Assembly: GCF_040958695.1 (NCBI RefSeq)
Contig: NZ_CP162599.1
Span: 3,258,001-3,322,000 of the forward strand
Length of the DNA stretch: 64,000 nt
Reading direction: 5' to 3'
From: Ornithinibacillus sp. 4-3
Lineage (GTDB): Bacteria > Bacillota > Bacilli > Bacillales > Amphibacillaceae
Below the pieces are notes generated by a model. The model had not been told where the DNA came from. It did no database searches and worked only from the letters and a program-made list of their open reading frames with translations. Below, one piece after another: positions 16,821-26,191 of this stretch (the first letter of the stretch is position 1; each line of letters opens with the position of its first letter). The translations under genes were made by a program, and so were the position numbers.

Positions 16821-17243
16821 ATGACAACATTAGAACGTATAAAAGAATTATGTAAAGAACACGGCATTACAGTAAGTACCTTAGAAGCTAAACTAGATTT
16901 ACCAAATAACACGATTTATCAATGGAAATCAAGAACACCCGGAACCGATAGATTACAAAAGGTTGCCGACCATTTTGGTGTATCTGTAGACTATTTACTT
17001 GGACGTACAGATAAAAAACGTTACTATGACTTAACAGAAAAAGATGAAGAGAATATTAAGAAACAGTTAAAAAAGGTAATTGATGGTGAAGATGTGGATA
17101 CCGCATTTGCTGCTTTTGATGGAAGATTATTAGATGATTTAAGTAAAGAGGACAGGGAATTATTAATCAATTCATGGGCGAATACATTTAGACTAACAAG
17201 ACGCATGGCAAAAGAAAAATTCACCCCTAAGAAATATAGATAA
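16821..17243 (+). CDS. XRE-family transcriptional regulator (prophage-type repressor)
   Basis: 140 aa. N-terminal helix-turn-helix: T-V-S-T-L-E-A-K-L-D-L-P-N-N-T-I-Y-Q-W-K at residues about 14-35, followed by F-G-V-S-V-D-Y-L-L-G-R-T-D-K, the typical end of a CI/Xre DNA-binding domain. The C-terminal half is helical and charged. ATG 16821 is preferred: AAGGA lies 8 nt upstream, while an earlier in-frame start at 16758 would translate through the operator dyads. The ImmA/IrrE protease gene follows after 12 nt, so this is a repressor/anti-repressor pair as in ICEBs1 and related prophages. Confidence 0.88.
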   Translation: MTTLERIKELCKEHGITVSTLEAKLDLPNNTIYQWKSRTPGTDRLQKVADHFGVSVDYLLGRTDKKRYYDLTEKDEENIKKQLKKVIDGEDVDTAFAAFDGRLLDDLSKEDRELLINSWANTFRLTRRMAKEKFTPKKYR

Positions 17244-17255
17244 GGGAATGATTTT

Positions 17256-17672
17256 GTGACAATAAAAAAGAAGATTGAGCAATTAGTAAAAAAGTACGAA
17301 ACTAATAACCCATTTAAAATAGCAAATGAATTAAACATAACAATTGTATATGAACCTTTAGGATCTATATCTGGTTATTACAGTAAATCCCATCGTTTTA
17401 AGGTAATCCATATAAACGAAAATCTGCCTTATGAAAAACAATTGTCCACCTGCGCCCATGAACTAGGACATGCAATCTTGCATCCAAATGAAAATACAGC
17501 TTTTCTAAAAGCAAACACCTATTATTCAACAGAAAAAATTGAAGTTGAGGCGAATATGTTTGCATTAGAACTTTTATTTGCCCAAAGAGGTGATTACACA
17601 GTAACTATAAAGGAAGCTACAGAGCAATATGGAGTGTCTGAACAGCTTTTTTATAAAAATTTTTACCCTTAA
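17256..17672 (+). CDS. ImmA/IrrE family metallo-endopeptidase
   Basis: 138 aa with zinc motif H-E-L-G-H-A at about residue 68, preceded by a substrate-binding-like strand (R-F-K-V-I-H-I-N-E-N-L) and followed by E-V-E-A-N-M-F-A-L-E-L-L, whose first Glu is the usual third zinc ligand. These proteases cleave their partner XRE repressor to derepress a mobile element. GTG start behind AAGGGAATG. No excisionase, integrase or structural gene remains nearby, so the pair is probably a domesticated or decaying module. Confidence 0.88.
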   Translation: MTIKKKIEQLVKKYETNNPFKIANELNITIVYEPLGSISGYYSKSHRFKVIHINENLPYEKQLSTCAHELGHAILHPNENTAFLKANTYYSTEKIEVEANMFALELLFAQRGDYTVTIKEATEQYGVSEQLFYKNFYP

Positions 17673-17766
17673 GAGGAACGTATGTTCTCTACCAAAAAAG
17701 AATTTCCTTTTAATGGAAGGCTTTACGCATTACCTCTATGATAGAGAGCATTTTATTTAACTAAAG

Positions 17767-17803
17767 AAAACAGGAATCCAGTTTCTCACTGAATTCCTGT
17801 TTT
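17767..17803. terminator. Bidirectional terminator between ImmA and aldo/keto reductase genes
   Basis: 15-bp arms with one mismatch (AAAACAGGAAT core) around a short loop. It separates convergent genes. A looser pairing of TTCTCTA with TAGAGAG lies at about 17690-17750. Confidence 0.65.
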
Positions 17804-17835
17804 AAGCTGGGCCTGTACCTAGCATCTCACTCTTT

Positions 17836-18768
17836 TTATTCTACTGAAAATACCGATTCAATCGTTTCAATATCTTCAGCATCTAATTTTATATTTGCTG
17901 TTTCTAAATTATTTAATACTTGCTCTGTATTACGTGCACCTGGAATAATACTATCTACTCTATCTAAAGTTAAATAGAATGCTAATACAATCTGTGGAAT
18001 ACTCGCATTATGCTTCTTCGCAATATCACGAAGATAATCTACCTTCGCTGCATTTGTTGAAAAAACTTCCTCTTTAAATAATGGACGATGCTTATGACGA
18101 TCTGGAATAGCAGAATCCTTCGTGTACTTACCAGATAATAATCCCGCTGCTAATGGGAAGTAAGGGATAAAAGAAATATCTTGTTCTTTCAAGTATGGGA
18201 AATACTCCTTCTGTGCAGAACGATCTAATAAATTATAGTTTCCTTGAACAACTTCCACATAGCCATCTTGGTTTGCTTCTTTTAATTGTTCTAAAGAGAA
18301 GTTAGATACCCCAATTGCACGAATTTTCCCCGCTTCTTTTAAACGTTGAAGCGCACCTACCGCTTCATATTTAGGCGTTTTATCATCCGGAAAGTGAATA
18401 TAGTATAGATCAATATAATCCGTTTGTAATCGCTTCAAACTCTTCTCCACTTCATTTACCAAAAAGTCTGGAGAATTATCAAATTCATGCCCTTGATCCG
18501 TAATAATATGTGCACCCTTTGTCGCTACGATGATATCATTGCGCCAATTATTTTCCTTCAAAGTTTTCCCAATAATCTCTTCAGATTCTCCATTACCATA
18601 TATAAATGCAGTATCAATAAAATTCAAGCCATTATTAATTCCTGCCTCGAGCACCTTTCCGCCATATTCCGTATTCGTTTCTTTATTTTCAGGCGCAACT
18701 TTATTCGCACCAAAACCAATTGGATGAATATGTAAGTCTGTACGTCCTAATTTCACTTTATCTACCAT
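17836..18768 (-). CDS. Aldo/keto reductase
   Basis: 310 aa TIM-barrel oxidoreductase. Catalytic tetrad landmarks: D-T-A-F-I-Y-G-N-G-E-S-E (Asp and Tyr), I-V-A-T-K-G-A (Lys) and D-L-Y-Y-I-H-F-P-D (His). NADPH site: I-P-G-A-R-N-T-E-Q near residue 275. I-R-A-I-G-V-S-N-F is the standard strand before the sixth helix. Cytosolic, monocistronic, ATG behind GAGAGGTGG. Substrate cannot be predicted. Similar to general-stress or IolS/YccK-type reductases. Confidence 0.9.
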   Translation of the reverse strand: MVDKVKLGRTDLHIHPIGFGANKVAPENKETNTEYGGKVLEAGINNGLNFIDTAFIYGNGESEEIIGKTLKENNWRNDIIVATKGAHIITDQGHEFDNSPDFLVNEVEKSLKRLQTDYIDLYYIHFPDDKTPKYEAVGALQRLKEAGKIRAIGVSNFSLEQLKEANQDGYVEVVQGNYNLLDRSAQKEYFPYLKEQDISFIPYFPLAAGLLSGKYTKDSAIPDRHKHRPLFKEEVFSTNAAKVDYLRDIAKKHNASIPQIVLAFYLTLDRVDSIIPGARNTEQVLNNLETANIKLDAEDIETIESVFSVE

Positions 18769-18845
18769 TTTATTCCACCTCTCTTATTTTATCACTGCTT
18801 CGATTATATCAATTTTCGGAGTTTTTTAAAAGTTTGGAGGAAGGA

Positions 18846-18896
18846 TTAAAAAAACAGATAGAATGTATCTACTGAATGAAATACACTTTATCTGTT
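18846..18896 (-). terminator. Terminator of the teichoic acid export operon
   Basis: Arms 18853-18868 and 18881-18896 (AACAGATA core extended by GTAT). In the minus direction it is followed by TTTTTTTAATCC. Confidence 0.75.
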
Positions 18897-18907
18897 CAAC
18901 TTACATC

Positions 18908-20245
18908 TTATTCTTCTATTGGATCTACAGCTGAATTGTGAACCCATACTTCTTTATCTTCTAATTTACCTTTATACCAGATGTTATTGCCGACAAAATC
19001 TGTTTCACTAACAATGAACTTTTGATTAGCATGTGATTTTAAATTTTTAAATATACAATTCTCTTTACCGCCCCATGGTCTATCAAAAGCCTTCCCATTA
19101 CCGTTCATAATAAATTCTTTTTCATCAAAATCAACAATAATATGTTGATGTATAGACAAATTAGCTACATGCACCCAGCCAATTATTCCTTTAATTCCAC
19201 TAGGTTCTTCACTTAATAAATAAAACAAATCCTCCTCATTTGAAGATTGTTTTCTAATATAGTAAACCTTATGTTTGTATGAATGAGAATTTACTGCTTC
19301 TGTTAGGTTAGAAGGTGATTTGTAAATAAATGATTCTCCACCTTTAAAATGACCAAGCATACTAACTGGTCTTTCTATAAAATCAGTCATCTTTTCCTTT
19401 GAATAATAATCATCGATATCCAAGTGATTTTGAATCGTTTCTCCACGTAATGCTTTTTGTTGATTTTCAAATGCTGCCTTCCGGTAATTTTCACGTTCAT
19501 TTTTATTCATTACTTGCCATTTTTTTAAGAAATCCTCATATTTAGGGATTATTTCAGCCACTGGTCCATAATCCTTTACCATTCCAAACTCTAGCCAAAG
19601 AATTTTATCACAAAATTGCTTCATCTGACCAATAGAATGGCTAACAAAAATCATCGTTTTCCCTCTACCTTTAAATTCTCTCATTTTCTTAAGACTTTTT
19701 TCAGCAAAAGCCTTGTCCCCAACTGATAATGCTTCATCTATAATTAGGATTTCTGGATCTACATTCACAGAGATAGAAAACCCTAATCTAGATTTCATTC
19801 CACTCGAGTATGATTTGACTGGTTGATCAATAAACTTGCCTAGCTCAGAAAACTCAATAATTTTTTGTTCCAATTCTTTAATCTTTTTCCGACTGAAGCC
19901 TAGCATCAATAGCTTCAGCTCAATATTATCCCGACCTGTCAAATCATTTTTCAGACCTGCTGCAACTGCTATTAATGCTACTTCGCCATTAATTTCAACT
20001 GTTCCTGCTGTCTGGGGAACGATCCCAGAAATAATATTTGAAAGTGTGGATTTCCCTGACCCATTAATTCCAATAAAACCTACTACTTCACCATGTTCAG
20101 CTTCGAAGTCTACATTAGACAAAGCATAAAAAGATTCACCATATTCACTAGGACTGATTAAATCGAATAAGCGCTCCTTCATGCCACTATAAAGTTTATA
20201 TTTTTTTGATACACCTTTTACTACTATTGCTTTTGTCAATCTCAT
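18908..20245 (-). CDS. tagH: Teichoic acid export ABC ATPase TagH with C-terminal GW module
   Basis: About 445 aa. Residues 1-240 are the ATPase: Walker A G-I-N-G-S-G-K-S-T, signature Y-S-S-G-M-K-S-R, Walker B I-L-I-I-D-E-A-L-S-V-G-D, H-loop F-V-S-H-S. A charged helix follows, then from about residue 300 a GW-type module (G-H-F-K-G-G, K-V-Y-Y-I-R-K-Q, K-G-I-I-G-W-V-H, I-W-Y-K-G-K, V-W-V-H). It is clearly related to the modules of the autolysin at 26192. No membrane segment is visible between ATPase and module. Partner permease TagG lies 13 nt upstream. ATG 20245 has AAAGG 6 nt before it. Energises export of lipid-linked wall teichoic acid. Confidence 0.92.
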   Translation of the reverse strand: MRLTKAIVVKGVSKKYKLYSGMKERLFDLISPSEYGESFYALSNVDFEAEHGEVVGFIGINGSGKSTLSNIISGIVPQTAGTVEINGEVALIAVAAGLKNDLTGRDNIELKLLMLGFSRKKIKELEQKIIEFSELGKFIDQPVKSYSSGMKSRLGFSISVNVDPEILIIDEALSVGDKAFAEKSLKKMREFKGRGKTMIFVSHSIGQMKQFCDKILWLEFGMVKDYGPVAEIIPKYEDFLKKWQVMNKNERENYRKAAFENQQKALRGETIQNHLDIDDYYSKEKMTDFIERPVSMLGHFKGGESFIYKSPSNLTEAVNSHSYKHKVYYIRKQSSNEEDLFYLLSEEPSGIKGIIGWVHVANLSIHQHIIVDFDEKEFIMNGNGKAFDRPWGGKENCIFKNLKSHANQKFIVSETDFVGNNIWYKGKLEDKEVWVHNSAVDPIEE

Positions 20246-20258
20246 CACAAACCTTTTA

Positions 20259-21080
20259 TTATAAATAATCGATAAAGTGTTTTCTAAACTTCACATGTAA
20301 AGCAGCGCCTATGATAAACAGCACTAATACTAATCCCCAAAAGTATAAAGAATACTGCCAATGTGTAATAAAATACCATTCTGTTCCGAAAAATGCAGCT
20401 CGATAGCCCTCAATTAAATAATAAATTGGATTGAGCATCATGATTTTCATTATTGTTGGAAAATCGATTAATAAGGTAATTGGCCAAAGCACCCCAGATA
20501 AATACAACAACATACGAAGCGTAGCATTTAAAAACATATGGAAATCTCGAATTATTGTTGAAATAGTTGAAGTAATTAAAGATATTGCAAACAACAAACA
20601 AAAAGCAGCAAATAAAAAATATATAAACTGCAAATAATATATAGAGATAGAAAAACCTAAGAACTGCATCACAACCATTGATGATAATAATAGTACAAAA
20701 TGTATATATAAATTCGACACAATAACAAAATTTGGAATAATACTCATTGAGAAATTCATTTTTGATAACATTCGTAATCGACTATAAATAGATTTTGACC
20801 CTTGTATAATTGACTGATAACAAAAAATCCACAGAAAAAAAGCTGCCAATAGCCAAGCAAAAAAGGGGATTTCTACCCCTCCGATGTCTATTGGCGCTCT
20901 ATCTCGTATTGTTCCAAATACAAACCAATATATAAGCATTTGGATAGCTGGATTGATGATTTCCCATGCTGTACCTAAATAATTATTACGATTTTTATTT
21001 TTTATTTCATATAAAGAAAGTCTTCCAATTAAATAAAAGTGTTGGATTTGTTCCTTAGCTACCAATAATGCAGATTTCAT
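20259..21080 (-). CDS. tagG: Teichoic acid export ABC permease TagG
   Basis: 273 aa ABC-2 type permease with six hydrophobic segments (about residues 35-60, 70-95, 115-140, 150-175, 185-205, 240-260). The N-terminal R-L-S-L-Y-E-I-K-N-K-N-R-N-N-Y-L-G-T-A-W-E-I-I-N-P block is characteristic of polysaccharide/teichoate exporters, and L-N-P-I-Y-Y-L-I-E-G-Y-R lies near residue 220. Together with TagH it flips the finished polymer across the membrane. It sits in the middle of the minus-strand tag operon; ATG behind GGGAAGG. Confidence 0.92.
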   Translation of the reverse strand: MKSALLVAKEQIQHFYLIGRLSLYEIKNKNRNNYLGTAWEIINPAIQMLIYWFVFGTIRDRAPIDIGGVEIPFFAWLLAAFFLWIFCYQSIIQGSKSIYSRLRMLSKMNFSMSIIPNFVIVSNLYIHFVLLLSSMVVMQFLGFSISIYYLQFIYFLFAAFCLLFAISLITSTISTIIRDFHMFLNATLRMLLYLSGVLWPITLLIDFPTIMKIMMLNPIYYLIEGYRAAFFGTEWYFITHWQYSLYFWGLVLVLFIIGAALHVKFRKHFIDYL

Positions 21081-21109
21081 TTAAAAACCTTCCCTAATTA
21101 TAGATTGAT

Positions 21110-22624
21110 TTACAATGATTCGATTAAATCAATCCAATTTTGCATATATTTTTTCTCACTAAATTTTTCTCGTACCTCAAGCGCATTCTTTGATAGTTTA
21201 TCACGAAGTTCATCGTTTGTCATAATTGATATAATTCTTTCTGCTAATTGTTCTTGGTTCCCATTCTCTACTAAGAAACCATTGACATTATCTTCTATAA
21301 TATCTCGTGGTCCGTATTTAAAATCATATGCAACAACAGGGGTGCCCATAGCCATACTTTCGGTAATAACCATTCCGAAGCCCTCACGGATTGATGTTAG
21401 TAAAGAACAGGCTGCTGAACTATAAGTTTCTTTAGGTTTAGAGGAAAAACCTTTTAGAAATACATTATTTTCTAATCCTAATTTTTTAATTAAATTTTGC
21501 AGCTCGTTCTCTGATGGTCCATAACCATAAATTTCAAGTTTTGCTTCTGGTATCTTTTGAACAACTTGTTTAAAAGCTTCAATAGATTCTGTTAATCGTT
21601 TATCTGGATGATATCTAGTCAAAGCAACAGCAACATTATTTCTTCTTTGAGTTGAAATTTTATTATTTTTAATGCTCAACGGTTCATGTGCATGTGGAAT
21701 AACAGTAAAATAATCAGTTTTTCCTACTTTTGTAACAATATCCTTTTTTTGCTCTTTAGTAAGTAACACTACTTTATCGAATTGACCAATCTTTCTAAAC
21801 AAATTTTCATAGGATTTATCAATATTTAAATAATTTTCATATGGCGATGCCAAGTGATTTGCATGAACAACAGCGACTTTCTTTATCGATTTATGTTTAA
21901 CACTTAGGAGCATATTATCTAATCTTCTCATTTCTGAAAACACAATTGGATTTGCCATTGTTTTTAAAACTTTTCCTAACCATTTTTTTTGCATTTCATA
22001 TAAAGTAGCAAAAGATTCCACTTTCCCTCCAAAATAGACAGAAAAGTTTTCCTTACGTTTAGGCTGATAGCCAATATCCACACTTAAAAAGCATTTTCCA
22101 CTTTTATCAAAATACTGTTCAAAATGAATTTTTTTCGTATGCGCATTATAAAAGTTAATACGTGTTAAATATTCATCTTCATCATAATACTCTCTCTTTA
22201 TTCTATTGCCAGCATCATCCATGTGATCTATTAAAATCAATCTTCCTAAATCATCGTAACGTTTATACTTTCTATAAAAACCTTCTTCATAATATCTATA
22301 GCCTGTAAACTCTTCTTGGTTTATCTGTACAACTTCAAAGCCCTTCTCATTTACTTTATGCTGAACTTGTTTTCTTAAAAATAACTTCTTATGATTGGCT
22401 TTATAATATTCAAAGAAATTTAAAACTTGAACCTTTTTATCCAAAACACCATTTTTGTATAAATTTGAAATAATATCATTATGGAATTGTTGGAATAAGA
22501 TTGTGACAATATAAACTTTTTTATATTTTTGAGCTAACATATTAGCTCTTTTTATAGAAGCACGTGTTATTCCTCCACGTTCAAACTTCAAAGATCTCAC
22601 TAATATTACAGGTGTCTTCTGCAT
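21110..22624 (-). CDS. GT4 glycosyltransferase, TagE-like (teichoic acid glucosylation)
   Basis: 504 aa. The N-terminal third starts R-S-L-K-F-E-R-G-G-I-T-R-A-S and contains YD-like tandem strands (residues about 110-185: Y-Y-E-E-G-F-Y-R-K-Y-K-R-Y-D-D-L-G-R and similar). The C-terminal GT-B half has V-A-L-T-R-Y-H-P-D-K-R, E-I-Y-G-Y-G-P and the E-x7-E motif in S-I-R-E-G-F-G-M-V-I-T-E-S. This layout is that of poly(glycerol-phosphate) alpha-glucosyltransferases, which decorate teichoic acid with glucose in the cytosol before export. The adjoining tagG/tagF genes support this. Sugar identity is inferred. Confidence 0.82.
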   Translation of the reverse strand: MQKTPVILVRSLKFERGGITRASIKRANMLAQKYKKVYIVTILFQQFHNDIISNLYKNGVLDKKVQVLNFFEYYKANHKKLFLRKQVQHKVNEKGFEVVQINQEEFTGYRYYEEGFYRKYKRYDDLGRLILIDHMDDAGNRIKREYYDEDEYLTRINFYNAHTKKIHFEQYFDKSGKCFLSVDIGYQPKRKENFSVYFGGKVESFATLYEMQKKWLGKVLKTMANPIVFSEMRRLDNMLLSVKHKSIKKVAVVHANHLASPYENYLNIDKSYENLFRKIGQFDKVVLLTKEQKKDIVTKVGKTDYFTVIPHAHEPLSIKNNKISTQRRNNVAVALTRYHPDKRLTESIEAFKQVVQKIPEAKLEIYGYGPSENELQNLIKKLGLENNVFLKGFSSKPKETYSSAACSLLTSIREGFGMVITESMAMGTPVVAYDFKYGPRDIIEDNVNGFLVENGNQEQLAERIISIMTNDELRDKLSKNALEVREKFSEKKYMQNWIDLIESL

Positions 22625-22655
22625 TATAAAGTCTCCTTTTAACCCATATAGATTG

Positions 22656-23837
22656 CTATTTCTTTAACATCGTTTCTACAACTCTTTTAGCTGCATTACC
22701 ATCCTCTAAGTTACAAAACTTTTCATAGAAACAGTTGTATCGGTTCCTGTATGTACTGATAACCTCATCAATACTCTTTACTTTTTCAATTACTTCCTTA
22801 GTAGTTCTAACTAAAGGTCCAGGGGACTCATTTTCAATATTGAAGTAAAATCCTCTTAATTTATCTCTGTACTCCTCTAAATCATAAACATAAAACAATA
22901 TAGGTTTCATCAAATTTGCATAATCAAAGAAAACTGATGAGTAATCTGTAATAAGCAAATCCGATATTAAGTATAACTCTCTTATCTCTTCATATTTTGA
23001 AACATCATAAACAAACCCCTTAAAAGATGACAGTTCCAAGTTCTCAGCAACTAGATAATGTAATCTCAATAATACAATATATTCTTCGCCAAGCTCTTGC
23101 TTCATAGCCTCTAAATTTAATTGAATATCAAGTTTGTATTTGCCACTTCCATAAAATTGATTATCTCTCCAAGTTGGAGCATATAAAATAACTTTTTTAT
23201 CTAAAGGCAGATTAATTGCTTTCTTAATCTTTTTTTTCTCATATATATCATTTTTATATTGAATTAAATAATCATTTCTCGGATAACCTGATTCAATAAT
23301 AGCATTAGAATATTGAAATGCTCTTTTGAAAATTTCTGTAGAATATGCGTTAGGAGACACTAAAAAGTCCCATTTATTGGATTCAAATAAAAAGTCTTTT
23401 ATATACGTATTAGTATTCGTACCATGCATATGCACTTCATTCATATCAGCGGCTAACTTTTTTAATGGGGTGCCATGCCATGTCTGCACATATATAGTAT
23501 GTTTTGGTTTTGGTATCCACAAAGGCAATCGGCTATTTGACACCCAATATTTCGAACTATTCATAAGAAGTATCCATTTAAATGAAAAACGACGTACACA
23601 TTGAATGTCTTTTTCTTTAAAATCTGAAAAAGAACTCTTATCCATACTCCAATAAAGTTTATACTCTGGATATTCTTTTTTGATATATTCATATATCGCC
23701 CTAGGATTATCACTGAATTGCTTTCCAAGGAAACTTTCAAAAACAATTTGTTTATTCCTTGTGGGCAAAAGATAACCTGTAATAAAAAAAAACAGTTTAT
23801 ATAGTTTTAACAAGAGATTTTTAATATGGTTAAACAA
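22656..23837 (-). CDS. CDP-glycerol glycerophosphotransferase (TagF-like, short form)
   Basis: 393 aa. It consists essentially of the transferase domain: Q-T-W-H-G-T-P-L-K (catalytic His) near residue 122, Y-A-P-T-W-R-D-N near 215, L-L-R-L-H-Y near 255, T-D-Y-S-S-V-F-F-D-Y-A near 297 (CDP-glycerol site). A hydrophobic/basic N-terminus (residues 8-25) suggests peripheral membrane binding. It adds glycerol-phosphate units to the teichoic acid chain. TTG start at 23837 with GGTGA upstream; no better ATG exists. Its C-terminal 350 residues align well by eye with those of the next gene upstream, so the two look like duplicates. Confidence 0.87.
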   Translation of the reverse strand: MFNHIKNLLLKLYKLFFFITGYLLPTRNKQIVFESFLGKQFSDNPRAIYEYIKKEYPEYKLYWSMDKSSFSDFKEKDIQCVRRFSFKWILLMNSSKYWVSNSRLPLWIPKPKHTIYVQTWHGTPLKKLAADMNEVHMHGTNTNTYIKDFLFESNKWDFLVSPNAYSTEIFKRAFQYSNAIIESGYPRNDYLIQYKNDIYEKKKIKKAINLPLDKKVILYAPTWRDNQFYGSGKYKLDIQLNLEAMKQELGEEYIVLLRLHYLVAENLELSSFKGFVYDVSKYEEIRELYLISDLLITDYSSVFFDYANLMKPILFYVYDLEEYRDKLRGFYFNIENESPGPLVRTTKEVIEKVKSIDEVISTYRNRYNCFYEKFCNLEDGNAAKRVVETMLKK

Positions 23838-23860
23838 TCAAATCACCAAGTTCAATTTAT

Positions 23861-25984
23861 TTAATCTTTAAAAACAGTTTTCACTGTTTTTTCTGATGCG
23901 TTACCATCATCCCATTTACAGAAACGTTCATAAAACGCTTTATATTTTTCTTTATATTTATCATTTACCTCTTCAATGTTCTTGATAGAATTGATTACTT
24001 CATTAGAACTCATTAACAGTGGTCCGGGTACTTCATTTTCAATGTCTAAATAAAATCCTCTTAACTGATCTCTATACTTTTCCAAGTCATAAGTAAAGAA
24101 CAGTATCGGTCGTTTTAAATTTGCATAATCAAAGAATACAGATGAATAATCAGTAATTAACATATCTGAAACTAAGTATAATTCTGCAATATCATCATAT
24201 GTTGAAAAATCATATGCAAATCCCTCAATATCAGATATATCCATCTGATTAGCTATAAAATAATGCATTCTTAATAATACAATATAGTCATTACCTAACT
24301 GATTTTGCATATTTTTCAAATCTAACTTTAGTTCGAAACGATATTTCCCACGTGAAAAATAATCATCATCTCTCCATGTAGGAGCATATAAAACAATTTT
24401 TTTATCCCGTGGAAGATTCATTTTTTCCTTTATCTGTTGAATATGCTCATCTGTATTTTTTTGATATAAAATATCATTTCTTGGATATCCAAACTCTAAC
24501 ATTTCTTTATCAAATTTAAATGCTCGACGAAAAATATCTGATGAATATTGATTTGGTGAACTTAAATAATCCCATCTACGTGATTGTTGATAGAAATTCT
24601 CTTTATATTTTGGATCAGCAGAGTAAACATCATTCATATCAAAAACGAGCATTTTTAAAGGTGTCCCATGCCACGTTTGCAAATAGATATTCTCTTCTCG
24701 TTTGTCTAAATATTTTGGTAGACGAGAATTACTTACCCAATATTTTGCTCTAGCTACATAATAAAAATATTTTAAGCTAAAACGTTTTACTTGAATAGCA
24801 TTACCTGGAATATTAGTTTTTTCATTAAAGCTCCATACAGCTTTATATCTATCATCATTTGTATTAACCAAATATTCATATATATATTTCGGACTATCAG
24901 AATAATTCTTCCCTAAGAAACTTTCGAAAAAGATTAAATCTTTTTTTAGTGGTAATTTCATAAAAACTCTTTTATATATGAAACGATATAATTTACTTCT
25001 TGATTTGTGTATACCTCGCATATCTCGAAGCAAATGGTGAGTTTCATGTATTTTTTTATACTTCTTTACCTTATTTTTGATTATTGGTTTTACTTCTCTT
25101 TTTAAAAACCAGTCATGTTTTTCAAGAATTTCAGGTTGCACTTTTGAAAGCACACTATTCAATTTTCCAAAATACTTATCAATATCTTTTGTTTGATGAA
25201 AATATGGAACCACTGTTTTTTTATAAAAATTTAATAAGTTTTTATCTAAAAAATCCTGTGCTAGAGGATCTTTATAAGCACTTTTTAAATCTTCATTTAT
25301 TTTTAAGTATTCATCAATTTGTTGACTAATGTCATATTGCTTTAACGAAGGATTTGAGATCGGATCATTTCTTTTCCGTTTAAAATAAAGTGCTTCTCGT
25401 AGAAATTTCACATTTCCTACCACTAACAAAGCCGGTAACATAAAATATAAATCAGAAAATATTTTATGTTCCTCTGAAAAAAGTAATTTATTCTTTTTGA
25501 TAAAGGAAAGCTTTATTAAATAGTTTGTAGCTGCTTCATTTTTTAATAATTTAAATCTATTATCTGTAAATAACTTAGGATTAAATAAGCCATCAAAAAG
25601 TACAACAAAACTATTATTTAAGTAAGTATTTTTCATCTTCCCTCTTATCATTGGTTCTTTACCAATGTGAGTAACTAGTAACTCTATTGTTTTAGGTGGT
25701 AAATAATCGTCACTATCCAAAAAATAAACGAAATCTCCTGTCGCCTTTGAAACCCCATAATTCCGTGCAGCTCCAGCACCTTTTCTGGTGTTAAAATGAA
25801 ACGCTTTAATACGCTTATCCTTTTCTACAAATTCTTCTATTTTAATATCAGAACCATCATTACTATTATCATCAACTATTATAATTTCTAAGTTATTATA
25901 TGATTGATTTAGTATCGAATTAAGACTCATATCTAAAAATTCAACTGTATTATACACAGGAATAATTACTGAAACAGTTTTCAT
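23861..25984 (-). CDS. Fusion of GT2 glycosyltransferase and CDP-glycerol glycerophosphotransferase
   Basis: 707 aa from ATG 25984 (AAGGAG 8 nt upstream); an in-frame start 51 nt earlier has no site. Residues 1-220 are GT2: S-V-I-I-P-V-Y-N-T, I-I-V-D-D-N-S-N-D-G-S-D, and D-X-D motif F-L-D-S-D-D-Y. A helical linker follows. Residues 360-707 are a TagF-type domain: Q-T-W-H-G-T-P-L-K, Y-A-P-T-W-R-D-D, T-D-Y-S-S-V-F-F-D-Y. First gene of the five-gene tag operon. It probably primes or decorates and extends poly-glycerol-phosphate in one polypeptide. Division of labour with the short TagF-like protein is unknown. Confidence 0.88.
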   Translation of the reverse strand: MKTVSVIIPVYNTVEFLDMSLNSILNQSYNNLEIIIVDDNSNDGSDIKIEEFVEKDKRIKAFHFNTRKGAGAARNYGVSKATGDFVYFLDSDDYLPPKTIELLVTHIGKEPMIRGKMKNTYLNNSFVVLFDGLFNPKLFTDNRFKLLKNEAATNYLIKLSFIKKNKLLFSEEHKIFSDLYFMLPALLVVGNVKFLREALYFKRKRNDPISNPSLKQYDISQQIDEYLKINEDLKSAYKDPLAQDFLDKNLLNFYKKTVVPYFHQTKDIDKYFGKLNSVLSKVQPEILEKHDWFLKREVKPIIKNKVKKYKKIHETHHLLRDMRGIHKSRSKLYRFIYKRVFMKLPLKKDLIFFESFLGKNYSDSPKYIYEYLVNTNDDRYKAVWSFNEKTNIPGNAIQVKRFSLKYFYYVARAKYWVSNSRLPKYLDKREENIYLQTWHGTPLKMLVFDMNDVYSADPKYKENFYQQSRRWDYLSSPNQYSSDIFRRAFKFDKEMLEFGYPRNDILYQKNTDEHIQQIKEKMNLPRDKKIVLYAPTWRDDDYFSRGKYRFELKLDLKNMQNQLGNDYIVLLRMHYFIANQMDISDIEGFAYDFSTYDDIAELYLVSDMLITDYSSVFFDYANLKRPILFFTYDLEKYRDQLRGFYLDIENEVPGPLLMSSNEVINSIKNIEEVNDKYKEKYKAFYERFCKWDDGNASEKTVKTVFKD

Positions 25985-26137
25985 AATCGCACTCCTTAAA
26001 ATTTGAACATAATCTATTATAATTACCTTATACATAATACCATAACAGGATTAAAAATTTTATTATGTTAATAAAATTTAACAGGATTATCATACTTTGA
26101 ATTGGTACAGTATTGTTAATATACCCACATAAAAACA

Positions 26138-26185
26138 AAAGTACACGAAAAGGATTGAGCAAAAAAATCCTCTTTCATGTACTTT
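26138..26185 (-). terminator. Terminator of the autolysin gene
   Basis: Long imperfect stem, AAAGTACA-x-GAAA arms plus GGATT core; it lies within 10 nt of the stop codon. In the minus direction it is followed by TTTTGTTTTTATG. Confidence 0.7.
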
Positions 26186-26191
26186 ATAATT

